50,455 nucleotides of DNA from a virus (IMGVR_UViG_3300030616_000234:1-50455); one strand, 5' to 3'; counted from the first letter of the stretch, positions 1-7,064 are shown. Translations and numbers: made by a program. Notes: generated from the letters alone by a model not told the origin.

Positions 1-133
1 CGAACCTCTCCATCCTCGGAGAATGAGCGCTTACATTGATGTAAATTACATCACATATCTTTAAGTGGTTCAGCAAGGCTTTCGTCGCAAAATCTTGACA
101 GCCCCACGCCGTGAAAGCTCCTATCACCTTCAT
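1..133 (-). CDS. Family 2-type glycosyltransferase, N-terminal part (joins 49750-50455)
   Basis: This is the N-terminal 45 or so codons of a glycosyltransferase whose remainder lies at 49750-50455. Reading from the ATG at 133-131 gives MKVIGAFTAWGC, then VIYINVSAHSPRMERF. It joins in frame to the right-hand part only if the duplicated cgaac (1-5 = 50451-50455) is counted once. The joined protein has 277 residues. GAGGAG lies upstream of the ATG. The 3' end of the zinc-ribbon gene 51-257 overlaps this start in another frame. The continuous frame, sensible N-terminus and SD site are seen directly; circularity is the inference. Confidence 0.8.
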   Translation of the reverse strand, partial: MKVIGAFTAWGCQDFATKALLNHLKICDVIYINVSAHSPRMERF

Positions 134-257
134 TTCTTGGTATCTCCTCAATTATGAATATTTCCCCACAACCAACACATTGCCTCACTATCCTGAATGG
201 ATCAACCGATACACAGCCCCTTCCGCACATGGCACAGATGAGTATGTTGTTATACAC
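51..257 (-). CDS. Small zinc-ribbon protein (68 aa)
   Basis: The protein carries CxxxxC near residues 11-15 and CxxC near residue 27-30, consistent with a small zinc ribbon. The GTG start overlaps the TAG stop of the upstream glycosyltransferase (TAGTG) and follows a GGGGGGA Shine-Dalgarno. Its last 27 codons overlap the start of the next gene (133 leftwards), and the C-terminus has no recognisable feature, so the functional part is probably the first 40 residues. Similar Cys-rich proteins recur in this island at 41667 and 49466. Function unknown. Confidence 0.6.
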   Translation of the reverse strand: MYNNILICAMCGRGCVSVDPFRIVRQCVGCGEIFIIEEIPRNEGDRSFHGVGLSRFCDESLAEPLKDM

Positions 258-1156
258 TACAATCCCCCCATTTCAACAATGTTAACAATCTCGTTAACCC
301 TGTCTGCGTATGTCTGTGTTGCCATCGCCCATTCGTGCAGTTTAAGGGCGTTCTTTTTCCACGTCCCGTAATCTGAAAATATGTCCTGTATCTTGGATAT
401 GCAATCCCCCGGACTCTCATACAAAGCCACCTTCCCGCCGAACATCTCCTCCAAACCGGGATGGTTCCGCTCCAATAAAATGCCTCCTCCGGCAATAATC
501 TTCCAGTCCCTCACCGATACATAATAAGCACAATCGGGAGAATGCGTTATCCCTATGTTGATTTTCGAGCAAGCTACTGCTGCGTTGTGGTCACGTCCAT
601 AGATGCCTTCAAGATGCTTAAAGTCAACGTGGGAGTTTCTAAGTGTTTCTAAGAGATAACGCCTCTCCCTATGTATCCGGGGAATACAATTGCCTATAAA
701 TGATACATCGCATGTGAACTTGTTCCTGTCTTCTATTGTGGGCTCGATCTTGTGGTAGCGTTCCTTTTGAATGCCCTGTGATAAAAAGTATGTCTGCGGG
801 TTTACCATCTGCCAGTCTTTTACCCTGCCCATCCCAACGGTAAAATATAAATCCACCTCCCTGACAAACTCCACCAATAAACCCCAATCATCCAGAGACC
901 CTCTTACGTCAACGTTCCACATCGCAAACTTGATGTCCGGATACCTGTTCTTTGCCCTCACAAATGATGGGTATAAATCCATTGTCCTCGACATCAATAC
1001 CAAATCATACTCTCCGTTGCGTGAGTTGATGTGCTTGTACAGATCAAACGGAATGTTGGCGTCAACAAAACCGGTCTCATGACCGCACTCTTTAGAGGCG
1101 TCCACAAGCGCCTGATCCGTCTCACCGTCCCTCGGGAAGCAAATTAAGATTCTCAT
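257..1156 (-). CDS. CgeB-like (GT-B) glycosyltransferase
   Basis: This 299-aa protein resembles the CgeB/spore-maturation type of glycosyltransferase. It has an N-terminal Rossmann-like start (MRILICFP), a middle region with an SFIGNC-type strand, and a C-terminal sugar-nucleotide-binding half with a VRDWKIIAGGGILLERNHPG segment, typical of the family where it reads 'R-fE-xxaxGG'. It would transfer a sugar from a nucleotide donor in the cytoplasm; donor and acceptor are not visible. ATG at 1156 overlaps the preceding TGA (ATGA), so translation is coupled; a TTG three codons upstream is possible. It belongs to the leftward glycan island. Confidence 0.75.
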   Translation of the reverse strand: MRILICFPRDGETDQALVDASKECGHETGFVDANIPFDLYKHINSRNGEYDLVLMSRTMDLYPSFVRAKNRYPDIKFAMWNVDVRGSLDDWGLLVEFVREVDLYFTVGMGRVKDWQMVNPQTYFLSQGIQKERYHKIEPTIEDRNKFTCDVSFIGNCIPRIHRERRYLLETLRNSHVDFKHLEGIYGRDHNAAVACSKINIGITHSPDCAYYVSVRDWKIIAGGGILLERNHPGLEEMFGGKVALYESPGDCISKIQDIFSDYGTWKKNALKLHEWAMATQTYADRVNEIVNIVEMGGL

Positions 1157-1410
1157 TCTCCGCAATTATCCTTTGTCAAAACATATACGGGGATATAGTC
1201 TACCTTGCCGTCCATCTTCGTTCTCTGCTTGCGCCCGTTAAATTTGGCCATTCCAGCCGCTAACATCTTTTTGATCCTCTCTCTGGCTACACGTACGGAA
1301 ACACCCCACGCATCCGCAAACTCCCGGGATGTCATCCCATCCTTGTCGTTGTACTTGATCTCATCAAATGCCCTTGTTAACTCCTCTATTGAAATTGGAT
1401 TCGGTTTCAT
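1153..1410 (-). CDS. Winged-helix DNA-binding protein (85 aa)
   Basis: Residues about 25-60 (MTSREFADAWGVSVRVARER, then a wing-like stretch) fit a winged helix-turn-helix: a helix-turn-helix with GVS at the turn, then basic residues and a beta hairpin. It overlaps both neighbours by ATGA junctions, so it is co-translated with the phosphoesterase upstream and the glycosyltransferase downstream. It could be the local regulator of the leftward unit, but no operator was identified. Moderately sure of the fold, not of the role. Confidence 0.6.
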   Translation of the reverse strand: MKPNPISIEELTRAFDEIKYNDKDGMTSREFADAWGVSVRVARERIKKMLAAGMAKFNGRKQRTKMDGKVDYIPVYVLTKDNCGE

Positions 1411-2246
1411 TCTACTTTCGGCCTTTCAAGAGCGTGAACATAATGACGTTCATAGAGCTCACCGTCTTCGTGAACCCTTAACATTACCATTCCTAATTGG
1501 GGGTGAGACTGTCTCATGCCTATCCTGAAAACAAACGGCGTCTTCCCCTGCCACCCCGGAGTTACTATCGACATCCCCCTGTCGTTCTCATTCGCAACCT
1601 CGGTCTTAAAGAACCTGTGCCTATGACTTCTTACAATGACGTCCGGAGCCCTTAATCCCCATCGGGCAGACTCCGTGCACGCCTCAATGTATTCTTTGTG
1701 AACAGCCGTTGACTCATATGCCGCGCTTCCCGTTGTTCCAATGTGGTGAAGCAGATGAACCAACGCATGGTCTCCGCACATGCTCTTCCAAAGCTCATGC
1801 CGAGCATATTGTCCAAACTCGTTTGGTATCGCATCCAGCTTGTCCGCAAGCGATTCCGCGCACTGCCCCGACTCCCCGTCATGGGCTGAAGACCCGCGGA
1901 TCATGTAAAAACTTTCTGTTTTATCGCGTATCGGGGCAAGGATTTCATACGCACACCGCTTCTGGTCTTCGAGATTGTGCGATATCTGATGAGAGGAGTT
2001 GTGGTGAACCCCGTCTATCGCGTCACCGTTAACGATGATTGTGACGTCCTTGTCTCCACGGGTCACATCGGGAACCCATTCCCTCCAGCAATATTCCCAA
2101 TGCTCCCAAAACCGTTTCTGGATGGGGTTCTGATAAACCATGTTCCCGCTATCCAATTTGAATCCCGTTTGCGGGCACAACCCCAATTGATCCCCCGCAT
2201 GAATGTCTGAAAATATTATCAGAGTTCTTGTTTCCATAATCCTCAC
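1407..2246 (-). CDS. Calcineurin-like metallophosphoesterase
   Basis: A 279-aa protein with the metallophosphoesterase signature in order: FSDIHAGD (residues 12-19), VNGDAID (72-78), an RGSSAHD segment in place of the usual GNHD, VHLLHHIG, and VRSHRHRF near residue 205. These supply the Asp/His ligands of a dinuclear metal site. The variant GNHD motif suggests a divergent substrate range. The start is a GTG overlapping the previous stop (GTGA); ATG at 2237 is an alternative. Phage members of this superfamily include nucleotide and DNA phosphoesterases; here the substrate is unknown. Confidence 0.85.
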   Translation of the reverse strand: MRIMETRTLIIFSDIHAGDQLGLCPQTGFKLDSGNMVYQNPIQKRFWEHWEYCWREWVPDVTRGDKDVTIIVNGDAIDGVHHNSSHQISHNLEDQKRCAYEILAPIRDKTESFYMIRGSSAHDGESGQCAESLADKLDAIPNEFGQYARHELWKSMCGDHALVHLLHHIGTTGSAAYESTAVHKEYIEACTESARWGLRAPDVIVRSHRHRFFKTEVANENDRGMSIVTPGWQGKTPFVFRIGMRQSHPQLGMVMLRVHEDGELYERHYVHALERPKVE

Positions 2247-2410
2247 TTTCTCGCGCTTTTAAATCCGACCATTTGGGCCAGTTTGTCCCATTTGCGGGCT
2301 ACACGTTCCGGCTTGACCACAACGCTCCGCCATGCGACAAAGTCTGTGTACCCTAAAAAAATCTTGAGCTCCTTCTCCAATTGTTCTAGCTTCTTCTCTG
2401 GTTTTTTCAC
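2243..2410 (-). CDS. Small basic leader protein of the leftward unit (55 aa)
   Basis: First gene behind the leftward promoter. GTG at 2410 is chosen because a strong AGGAGG sits five bases upstream and an upstream ATG at 2458 lies inside the promoter. The product (MKKPEKKLEQ start) is Lys-rich, helical, with one Trp-Arg segment, and has no family I recognise. It ends in a GTGA overlap with the phosphoesterase gene. Confidence 0.65.
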   Translation of the reverse strand: MKKPEKKLEQLEKELKIFLGYTDFVAWRSVVVKPERVARKWDKLAQMVGFKSARK

Positions 2411-2429
2411 GATTCCTCCTATTGCAGGT

Positions 2430-2458
2430 ATTATAACACATAATTTCCAATATTCCAA
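2430..2458 (-). promoter_or_regulatory. Sigma70-type promoter, leftward
   Basis: On the minus strand: TTGGAA (-35, 2458-2453), a 17-base spacer and TATAAT (-10, 2435-2430) preceded by TGT (extended -10). It sits just ahead of the GTG-start gene 2243-2410 and back to back with the rightward promoter at 2476. If the genome is circular this promoter could serve the whole glycan island. Confidence 0.8.
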
Positions 2459-2475
2459 ATAAATCTAAAAAAAAT

Positions 2476-2504
2476 TTGCTTTTTCTTCAAAAGTGTGCTA
2501 TAAT
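2476..2504 (+). promoter_or_regulatory. Sigma70-type promoter, rightward early
   Basis: TTGCTT (2476-2481), 17-base spacer and perfect TATAAT (2499-2504) with TGC directly before it (extended -10). It lies about 30 bases ahead of the first rightward gene and divergent from the promoter at 2430-2458. Confidence 0.85.
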
Positions 2505-2532
2505 ACCATTAAACGTTAATTAGGAGACAATT

Positions 2533-2775
2533 TTGGACAGAGAGTCGTACATGAAAATCGCCTTCGCTTTGCGTGGGATCAAAACAGCACTGGAAGACAT
2601 GACAAAAGCAATTAAGGAGCAGCTACATGGATTACATCACGGACATATTGGTAAACAAGAAACTGGAGTATCAGGGGATACTACGCGCACTGAAGGTCCA
2701 CAGGACACAATGGACAACGCGAAAGGATGCAATTGCCCGGCTTACTTTGTTAAAAAAGATAAATCTACCCAATGA
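2533..2775 (+). CDS. Small early protein (80 aa), unknown
   Basis: First frame after the rightward promoter, with AGGAG six bases before a TTG start; ATG at 2551 is an alternative. The N-terminal 35 residues look like a normal charged helix. The C-terminal half is rich in Gly, Thr and Lys and less convincing, and it overlaps a second frame at 2627 that has its own SD. It ends ATGA-coupled to the Cys-rich gene at 2772, which favours translation through to that point. Function unknown. Confidence 0.5.
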   Translation: MDRESYMKIAFALRGIKTALEDMTKAIKEQLHGLHHGHIGKQETGVSGDTTRTEGPQDTMDNAKGCNCPAYFVKKDKSTQ

Positions 2776-2848
2776 AAGAAAAAAAAGTGATAAATCTCTG
2801 CGGTCTCTGTGGAAAAACAAAAGATCCCGCAGCGATCAAGATTCTTGA
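2627..2848 (+). CDS. Alternative overlapping small protein (73 aa)
   Basis: Starts at an ATG with GGAG seven bases upstream and reads MDYITDILVNKK, followed by a plausible basic helical protein to about residue 52. Beyond 2772 it overlaps the better supported Cys-rich gene in another frame. Either this frame or the 3' half of 2533-2775 is real, or both are translated. Not recognised. Confidence 0.35.
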   Translation: MDYITDILVNKKLEYQGILRALKVHRTQWTTRKDAIARLTLLKKINLPNERKKSDKSLRSLWKNKRSRSDQDS

Positions 2849-2939
2849 GGAAGCAGGAATACAGCTGGTCTTCATACCATGCAAAGAGTGTATAAAAGAT
2901 TTTGAAAAGATTTACCTTAATGGTAAAAAACAATGTTAG
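2772..2939 (+). CDS. Small CxxC...CxxC zinc-ribbon protein (55 aa)
   Basis: Reads MKEKKVINLCGLCGKTK, then a helix (AAIKILEEAGIQ), then PCKECIKDFEKIY. The two CxxC pairs, about 27 residues apart, make a credible zinc ribbon. The ATG overlaps the TGA of 2533-2775 (ATGA). It has only a weak SD, so coupled translation is likely. Function unknown. Confidence 0.65.
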   Translation: MKEKKVINLCGLCGKTKDPAAIKILEEAGIQLVFIPCKECIKDFEKIYLNGKKQC

Positions 2940-3057
2940 TATTTTAATAGTCTTAATAGTCTTACTAAACTATTCTTATTCTTAAGTTAAGTAAGTAAGT
3001 TCTTTAAGTAACTAAGTAACTTAATATACTCTTAAGAGTTATTCTTAATCAAATAGT
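2940..3057. repeat. AT-rich repeat segment
   Basis: Non-coding, very AT-rich. It holds two copies of taatagtctta (2945-2962), a run of AGTAAG/AAGTAA direct repeats (2984-3022) flanked by AAGTTA and TAACTT as an inverted pair, and a perfect 12-base palindrome ACTCTTAAGAGT at 3028-3039. No promoter or terminator stands out. It may be a protein-binding or replication element. Confidence 0.6.
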
Positions 3058-3243
3058 GTGCCAGTTTTGAAAGATGGAGAAAAAAACTTGAATGAACCTG
3101 TCCAGAAACACAAATGCCCAAGGTGTGGAAACATTGTGAAGGTAAGATCAAAAGATGACATAAAGCTAATGTGTCTCAGGTGTCTCAATACAGTAATGGA
3201 GAGAATGAACACTTTAACCCAAAAGATTGTAGGAGAGAAATAA
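3058..3243 (+). CDS. Small zinc-ribbon protein
   Basis: Contains HKCPRCGNIVKV and LMCLRCLNTV, two CxxC knuckles about 17 residues apart, so a zinc ribbon is likely. The frame is open from a GTG at 3058, but a TTG at 3088 has GGAG eight bases upstream and gives 51 residues (MNEPVQKHKC); I favour the latter. It abuts the next gene directly. Confidence 0.65.
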   Translation: MPVLKDGEKNLNEPVQKHKCPRCGNIVKVRSKDDIKLMCLRCLNTVMERMNTLTQKIVGEK

Positions 3244-3495
3244 ATGACGTTACCAATAGAAGAGTTTTATGCGTTAAAAAACACAAGGGAATTACTGAGG
3301 GACATATTACATTCGAACCTTACCGAGATTAGACGGAATGCACGGAGTATAAGAGAACGTGCCGGTAGATGCTTAAAACACTATCCCTGGGATATGTACT
3401 TAGAAAAAATGTACGAAAAAAGGATAAAAGAAAGCATTGGCGGGGAAAGAGACTGGGAAGCATTGAGGCAACATAATGTTGACACTTATGAATAA
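3244..3495 (+). CDS. Hypothetical helical protein (83 aa)
   Basis: ATG immediately after the preceding TAA, with AGGAGAG eight bases upstream. The product is charged, Arg/Glu-rich and predicted all-helical (LRDILHSNLTEIRRN, ARSIRERAGRCLKHY). No family recognised. Confidence 0.7.
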   Translation: MTLPIEEFYALKNTRELLRDILHSNLTEIRRNARSIRERAGRCLKHYPWDMYLEKMYEKRIKESIGGERDWEALRQHNVDTYE

Positions 3496-3574
3496 ATACA
3501 GACAATATGTAGACACAAAGCGGGATAACAATAATGTTAATCAGGTTACGCGCGGCATAACCTACAGGGCATAA
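3476..3574 (+). CDS. Possible small protein (32 aa)
   Basis: Short frame MLTLMNKYRQYV... overlapping the end of the previous gene, with GAGG seven bases before its ATG. A second in-frame ATG lies at 3488. It fills the gap between two solid genes, but nothing else supports it. Confidence 0.35.
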   Translation: MLTLMNKYRQYVDTKRDNNNVNQVTRGITYRA

Positions 3575-3590
3575 TTTTACAGGGATAAAT

Positions 3591-3812
3591 ATGAAAACAC
3601 AAAAACTTGACAGCGTACAGGCAGATGTCAAAAGCGTACTGGGAGACTTCACAGCCACAGTCACAGAATGGAACAACGGGGAAGGCGTGGATGTCTCTAT
3701 TTGCAAGAAATATATAATACAATCAGTGTCGTATACGTACAGCGAAATAGATGCGATTATGGCTATTGTAAACGCTTTGCGAAGCGGGGTTCTTGAGGAT
3801 GAAGGGGAATGA
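3591..3812 (+). CDS. Hypothetical protein (73 aa)
   Basis: ATG preceded by AGGGAT. The product is acidic, with a Thr/Val-rich N-terminal half and a helix (YSEIDAIMAIVNALRSGV). No family recognised. Its TGA lies inside the GAAGGGGAATGATATG junction used to start the next gene. Confidence 0.7.
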   Translation: MKTQKLDSVQADVKSVLGDFTATVTEWNNGEGVDVSICKKYIIQSVSYTYSEIDAIMAIVNALRSGVLEDEGE

Positions 3813-3813
3813 T

Positions 3814-3978
3814 ATGGAAAACTTTATCTATTTAATTTATAGGGATTTTATGGCTTGGTCTGATATTCAGGACGGAACACCCATTGGGGTTGAGAATCTT
3901 AATTATGCGATAACTACGACAAGTACGAAAATTGATGATAAAAACATTAAGATTAGCTCCATGCAAGAAGGGGAATAA
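3814..3978 (+). CDS. Hypothetical protein (54 aa)
   Basis: ATG at 3814 is picked from the GAAGGGG SD six bases upstream. The product (MENFIYLIYRDFMAW) is a small soluble-looking protein, unrecognised. It ends in another GAAGGGGAATAATATG junction. Confidence 0.6.
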   Translation: MENFIYLIYRDFMAWSDIQDGTPIGVENLNYAITTTSTKIDDKNIKISSMQEGE

Positions 3979-3979
3979 T

Positions 3980-4531
3980 ATGCCACTATGGGGAGATAAA
4001 ACACATGACTGGGACGCGATAAACAACTGCGTTGAGATTATGTATGAAGAGATACCGGAATACATAATACAGGCAAAAGAAAAATTCGGGTATCTCAGGT
4101 GCTATGTTTCACCGGTAGTTGATGCACAGGGATGGAGACGTTTTAGTATTGATTATACCAAGAAGCGGTGGTTATCATGGATGCGGTGGCTGTTTCATAT
4201 TGGTATGTGGCGCTCGTATCGTCAAATAAGCATTCATATTCGTTTTTTCGGATTTACGGTCAATTATATAGCACGTAAAAAGCTATCCGCCTCGAGAAAA
4301 ACACGTATGGAACAGGATTTTCCGTTAAAATACAGGTATGCGTACGAAAAATGTTTACGGAAATATCCGCACATGAAGAAGTATATTTTAATGGATGCTG
4401 ATTTTCCTAAGTACCTGAAGGGTTTGGTACAAGAAAAGGACTGTGACCATGAAGCGTACTGGAAGGGCAAGATAAACAGATGCGGGGTTTGCATGAAGGA
4501 GTGGAGTGATGAAGACACAGGAAAGGAATGA
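3980..4531 (+). CDS. Hypothetical protein with C-terminal Cys pair (183 aa)
   Basis: ATG at 3980 follows GAAGGGGAATAAT. The N-terminal 50 residues (KTHDWDAINNCVEIMYEEIP, then EKFGYLRCYV) resemble small phage proteins that read 'EKFGxLRxYv'. The middle is very basic and aromatic (WLSWMRWLFHIGMW, RFFGFTVNYIARKK), and the C-terminus ends with a CDHEAYWKGKINRCGVC Cys/His cluster that could bind zinc. Function unknown. Confidence 0.7.
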   Translation: MPLWGDKTHDWDAINNCVEIMYEEIPEYIIQAKEKFGYLRCYVSPVVDAQGWRRFSIDYTKKRWLSWMRWLFHIGMWRSYRQISIHIRFFGFTVNYIARKKLSASRKTRMEQDFPLKYRYAYEKCLRKYPHMKKYILMDADFPKYLKGLVQEKDCDHEAYWKGKINRCGVCMKEWSDEDTGKE

Positions 4532-4532
4532 T

Positions 4533-4874
4533 ATGGAAGAATTAAAACCGTGTCCGTTTTGTGGTGGCGAGGCAGAATACGACAACTCAGATTATAGAGG
4601 CGGTGGCCAATGGATCGGTTGTAAAACCTGTGGTGGCAGGGCGTGGAAGCCATACAGAACAGGTGACGAAGTTTATGTGCTATGGAACGCCCGTCCGATA
4701 GAAGATTCCCTCCGCAAAGAGCGGGATGAGTTGAGAGAGGCGTGTGGGGAAGCATACATATATCTTGCCTCTTGCTTGGTGCACATGGAAGACCCGGAGT
4801 CACATAAAAACCTAAAAAACATGGCTATGAAAATGCGTGACTTATCAGAAGAAACCCCCACAGGAAAGGAATGA
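4533..4874 (+). CDS. Lar-family (restriction alleviation-like) zinc protein
   Basis: The N-terminal 55 residues have the Lar signature: LKPCPFCGG (residues 4-12), WIGCKTCGG, and a closing VLWNARP. The known Lar protein of Rac modulates type I restriction; most phage members are uncharacterised. A charged C-terminal extension follows, including LRKERDEL encoded by the first copy of a 19-base repeat. The start at 4533 follows GGAAAGGAATGAT. With the methyltransferase at 5598, it would fit a restriction-avoidance role (inference). Confidence 0.75.
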   Translation: MEELKPCPFCGGEAEYDNSDYRGGGQWIGCKTCGGRAWKPYRTGDEVYVLWNARPIEDSLRKERDELREACGEAYIYLASCLVHMEDPESHKNLKNMAMKMRDLSEETPTGKE

Positions 4875-5429
4875 TATGGAAAAAATGCACTATGATAGAA
4901 TTCTTAACATTCTTGCACAGAGCAATAAATGGGAACTATACGAACAGCTCAAGGGAACACAAGGGATGAATAATGCCATACTGCTTGATAATGAGCGGTG
5001 CAAAACAGATAAACTCCGCAAAGAGCGGGATGCACTGAAAAGACAGTTACAAATGAACAAGCACCCGATTTCAATAACGCACGATAGAGAACTTGAAAAA
5101 GAAGCGGAACAACTCCGCAAAGAGCGGGATGAGCTGAAAGAGGAATTAAATCAACATAAAACAGTTTTAAGTCACTGCAACTTTGGTGGGAATATGCCAA
5201 TTAAAAATAAGCTGTCTATTGTTGCCGAAAACAAGCGGTTGAACGCTGAAAACGATGCACTGCTTGCAAAGATTGATGAATTGGACGAGGAATTAGAAGC
5301 TCTGCAGAGAAAGGAATGATATGGTTCAAAGATATATTTTAGAGGACGAATGTGTCATGATGGAAAAACATGATCGTGGCGACTGGGTAAACTATGAAGA
5401 TTACGACAAGCTCCGCAAAGAGCGGGATG
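4710..5429 (+). repeat. Four dispersed copies of a 19-base coding repeat
   Basis: CTCCGCAAAGAGCGGGATG occurs at 4710-4728, 5014-5032, 5113-5131 and 5411-5429, across three consecutive genes and always in the frame giving LRKERD. Each copy contains CCGC-AAAGA-GCGG, a small hairpin. Identity at the base level exceeds what the protein heptad would require. Confidence 0.85.
4876..5319 (+). CDS. Coiled-coil protein (147 aa)
   Basis: The start at 4876 follows the same AAAGGAATGAT junction. The protein is dominated by coiled-coil heptads with two LRKERD elements (residues about 46-52 and 79-85), encoded by near-identical 19-base DNA repeats, and a C-terminal stretch (NKRLNAENDALLAKIDELDEE). It is likely a rod-like oligomer. 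No enzyme motif. Confidence 0.7.
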   Translation: MEKMHYDRILNILAQSNKWELYEQLKGTQGMNNAILLDNERCKTDKLRKERDALKRQLQMNKHPISITHDRELEKEAEQLRKERDELKEELNQHKTVLSHCNFGGNMPIKNKLSIVAENKRLNAENDALLAKIDELDEELEALQRKE

Positions 5430-5584
5430 GGTTGAAAGAGTACGAACGATACGCAAATGAGTACAAGGATTGGATTGCCCTCAAACAGCGCATAAAGGAG
5501 CTGGAGGAACGAAATCAAATATTGTATGAGGAAATGGTTTCGCTGGGTGTTATACCAGATAGATTATTGCCAAAGAAGCATTAA
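5321..5584 (+). CDS. Coiled-coil protein (87 aa)
   Basis: ATG at 5321 follows GAAAGGAATGAT. It has an LRKERDGLKE element (DNA repeat copy 4) and a second helix (LKQRIKELEERNQILYEE), so it is probably a coiled coil related to its upstream neighbour. Function unknown. Confidence 0.65.
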   Translation: MVQRYILEDECVMMEKHDRGDWVNYEDYDKLRKERDGLKEYERYANEYKDWIALKQRIKELEERNQILYEEMVSLGVIPDRLLPKKH

Positions 5585-5597
5585 AGAAAGAGGGGGA

Positions 5598-6284
5598 ATG
5601 AAACCATACTATACAAACGAATTGGTCACGATATATCACGGGGACTGTCTTGAAATCCTGCCCGAGTTGGAGCCGGTTGACTTGGTGCTTACCGATCCGC
5701 CGTACAATGCCGGAAAGGATTACGGGGGCTACAACGATGACATGCCGGAACAAGACTACTTGGAGCTTATGGGGAAAATAGTAGCGATTTGTAGGGAAAA
5801 AGCACCAAACCAAGCATGGGTAGCACCAAGGCACAAAATGCGAGGTTGGCTTAATCTTATACCTGATGCCTATATAGTTGTCGTAAGAAGGGGGGCACAG
5901 GGTCCGTTAAGAGGAGGTTGGTCCGACCAATATGGAACTATCCTTACTGTAGGGAAGCCACATATGGCGGTAAGAGACCTTTGGGAGGATATAAGGCTTA
6001 AAGGGGAGGGCTATTTGTTCAGAGAGGAAACCTACGGACACCCCGGATATACACCATATCCAATCATGCTTAGATGCGCAGAGCTTCTTTCTAAAAGAAC
6101 CATTATAGACCCGTTTAACGGAGTGGGGACAACATCGGTGGCAGCAATAGCGCTAAAGAGGAAACAAATAGGCATAGAGCTAAATGAAAAATACTGTGAA
6201 ATCGCAGCCAAACGCTGTGAACAGGCAAGGACAGGACTATCTCCCGCGGAGCAAGACGCGGGGCAAGGATTATTATTCACATGA
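5598..6284 (+). CDS. DNA N4/N6 methyltransferase (beta-type order)
   Basis: A 228-aa methylase. LTDPPYNAG (catalytic motif IV, residues 31-39) comes early and DPFNGVGTT (SAM-binding motif I) comes late near residue 172, the order of beta-class amino-methyltransferases. The N-terminal YHGDCLEIL segment is typical of the N4/N6 methylase family. ATG at 5598 follows GAGGGGGA. No cognate restriction enzyme is nearby, so it is likely an orphan protecting or regulating phage DNA. It ends in an ATGA overlap with the DUF3310 gene. Confidence 0.9.
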   Translation: MKPYYTNELVTIYHGDCLEILPELEPVDLVLTDPPYNAGKDYGGYNDDMPEQDYLELMGKIVAICREKAPNQAWVAPRHKMRGWLNLIPDAYIVVVRRGAQGPLRGGWSDQYGTILTVGKPHMAVRDLWEDIRLKGEGYLFREETYGHPGYTPYPIMLRCAELLSKRTIIDPFNGVGTTSVAAIALKRKQIGIELNEKYCEIAAKRCEQARTGLSPAEQDAGQGLLFT

Positions 6285-6481
6285 ACTTAATAGAACATCC
6301 CAAGCACTACACACACGGCATACAGCCCTTAGACGTAATAGACTCATGGAAGCTGGACTACTACCTCGGTAACGTAGTTAAGTACATCTGTAGGCACAAT
6401 CACAAGGGAAAGCCCCTGGAAGACCTGAAAAAGGCACAATGCTATTTAAATAGGAAGATAAAACTAATGGAGGAAGAATAA
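6281..6481 (+). CDS. DUF3310 family protein
   Basis: 66 aa with the family hallmarks: HPKHYTHGIQPLDVIDSW (residues 6-23), LGNVVKYICRH, and a K-x-LEDLKKAQCYLNRKI tail. DUF3310 proteins are common in phages and are sometimes annotated as nucleotide-kinase related, without firm function. Translation is coupled to the methyltransferase. Confidence 0.9.
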   Translation: MNLIEHPKHYTHGIQPLDVIDSWKLDYYLGNVVKYICRHNHKGKPLEDLKKAQCYLNRKIKLMEEE

Positions 6482-6696
6482 TGGGCGAAAAAGATACATA
6501 CCGGTGCGATACGTGCTTTTGGGGCCTTGACGGGAGATTCACTCCCGGCCTGTTTGGATACGGCCTTCACTGCAGGCATGATCCTCCGAAGCTGGTTGTT
6601 GAATTCGCTGACAGGGGATACAGGGATGTAAAGACAATGCTCCCCTCTGTGGAGAAGGATCATTTTTGCAGCAAATGGAAGCCGAAGGAGGAATGA
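6481..6696 (+). CDS. Cys-rich protein (71 aa)
   Basis: Contains YRCDTCFWG, LHCRHDPP and a final HFCSKW, four Cys plus His that could form one zinc site. ATG overlaps the previous stop (TAATG). Small proteins with this C-x2-C-F/Y-W opening are frequent in phages; function unknown. Confidence 0.7.
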   Translation: MGEKDTYRCDTCFWGLDGRFTPGLFGYGLHCRHDPPKLVVEFADRGYRDVKTMLPSVEKDHFCSKWKPKEE

Positions 6697-6698
6697 TT

Positions 6699-7064
6699 AT
6701 GGAAGAATTGGTAGATTTTGATACGTTTAGAGACGAACTCGAACGATTCGGACAGAATTTTGGGCGGAACACCTGCTATGATTATGTTGATTCGGCTTTT
6801 AAACGCGGTGACAAAGTAGGTGTAACGCTATTTATAGAGCCCTGCGGTACTTTAACTAAGATGGGTAATTCCTTAAAAGAAGTAGTGGACTGGTGGATTA
6901 CCGTATTAGAGGTGCAGCCGGATGTAAGCTACGTGTGTTGTGGCTGGTACCTATATGACAATTGGGATAAGGTAAGTAATTTACAGGCTGTAGACGTATG
7001 GAAGGATATGAAAATGCCAGAAAAAAAACCTACAAAGGAGATACACCGAAAGGATAAAGAATGA
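6699..7064 (+). CDS. Hypothetical protein (121 aa)
   Basis: AAGGAGGA precedes two ATGs; the one at 6699 has the better spacing, while 6693 is an alternative. The product is a compact alpha/beta protein with no Cys motif and a charged C-terminus. Not recognised. It ends in an ATGA overlap with the next gene. Confidence 0.7.
   Translation: MEELVDFDTFRDELERFGQNFGRNTCYDYVDSAFKRGDKVGVTLFIEPCGTLTKMGNSLKEVVDWWITVLEVQPDVSYVCCGWYLYDNWDKVSNLQAVDVWKDMKMPEKKPTKEIHRKDKE

Noticed and set aside
2940-3057. CRISPR array
   Set aside because: Repeats are 6-11 bases and irregular, with no constant spacer length and no cas genes.
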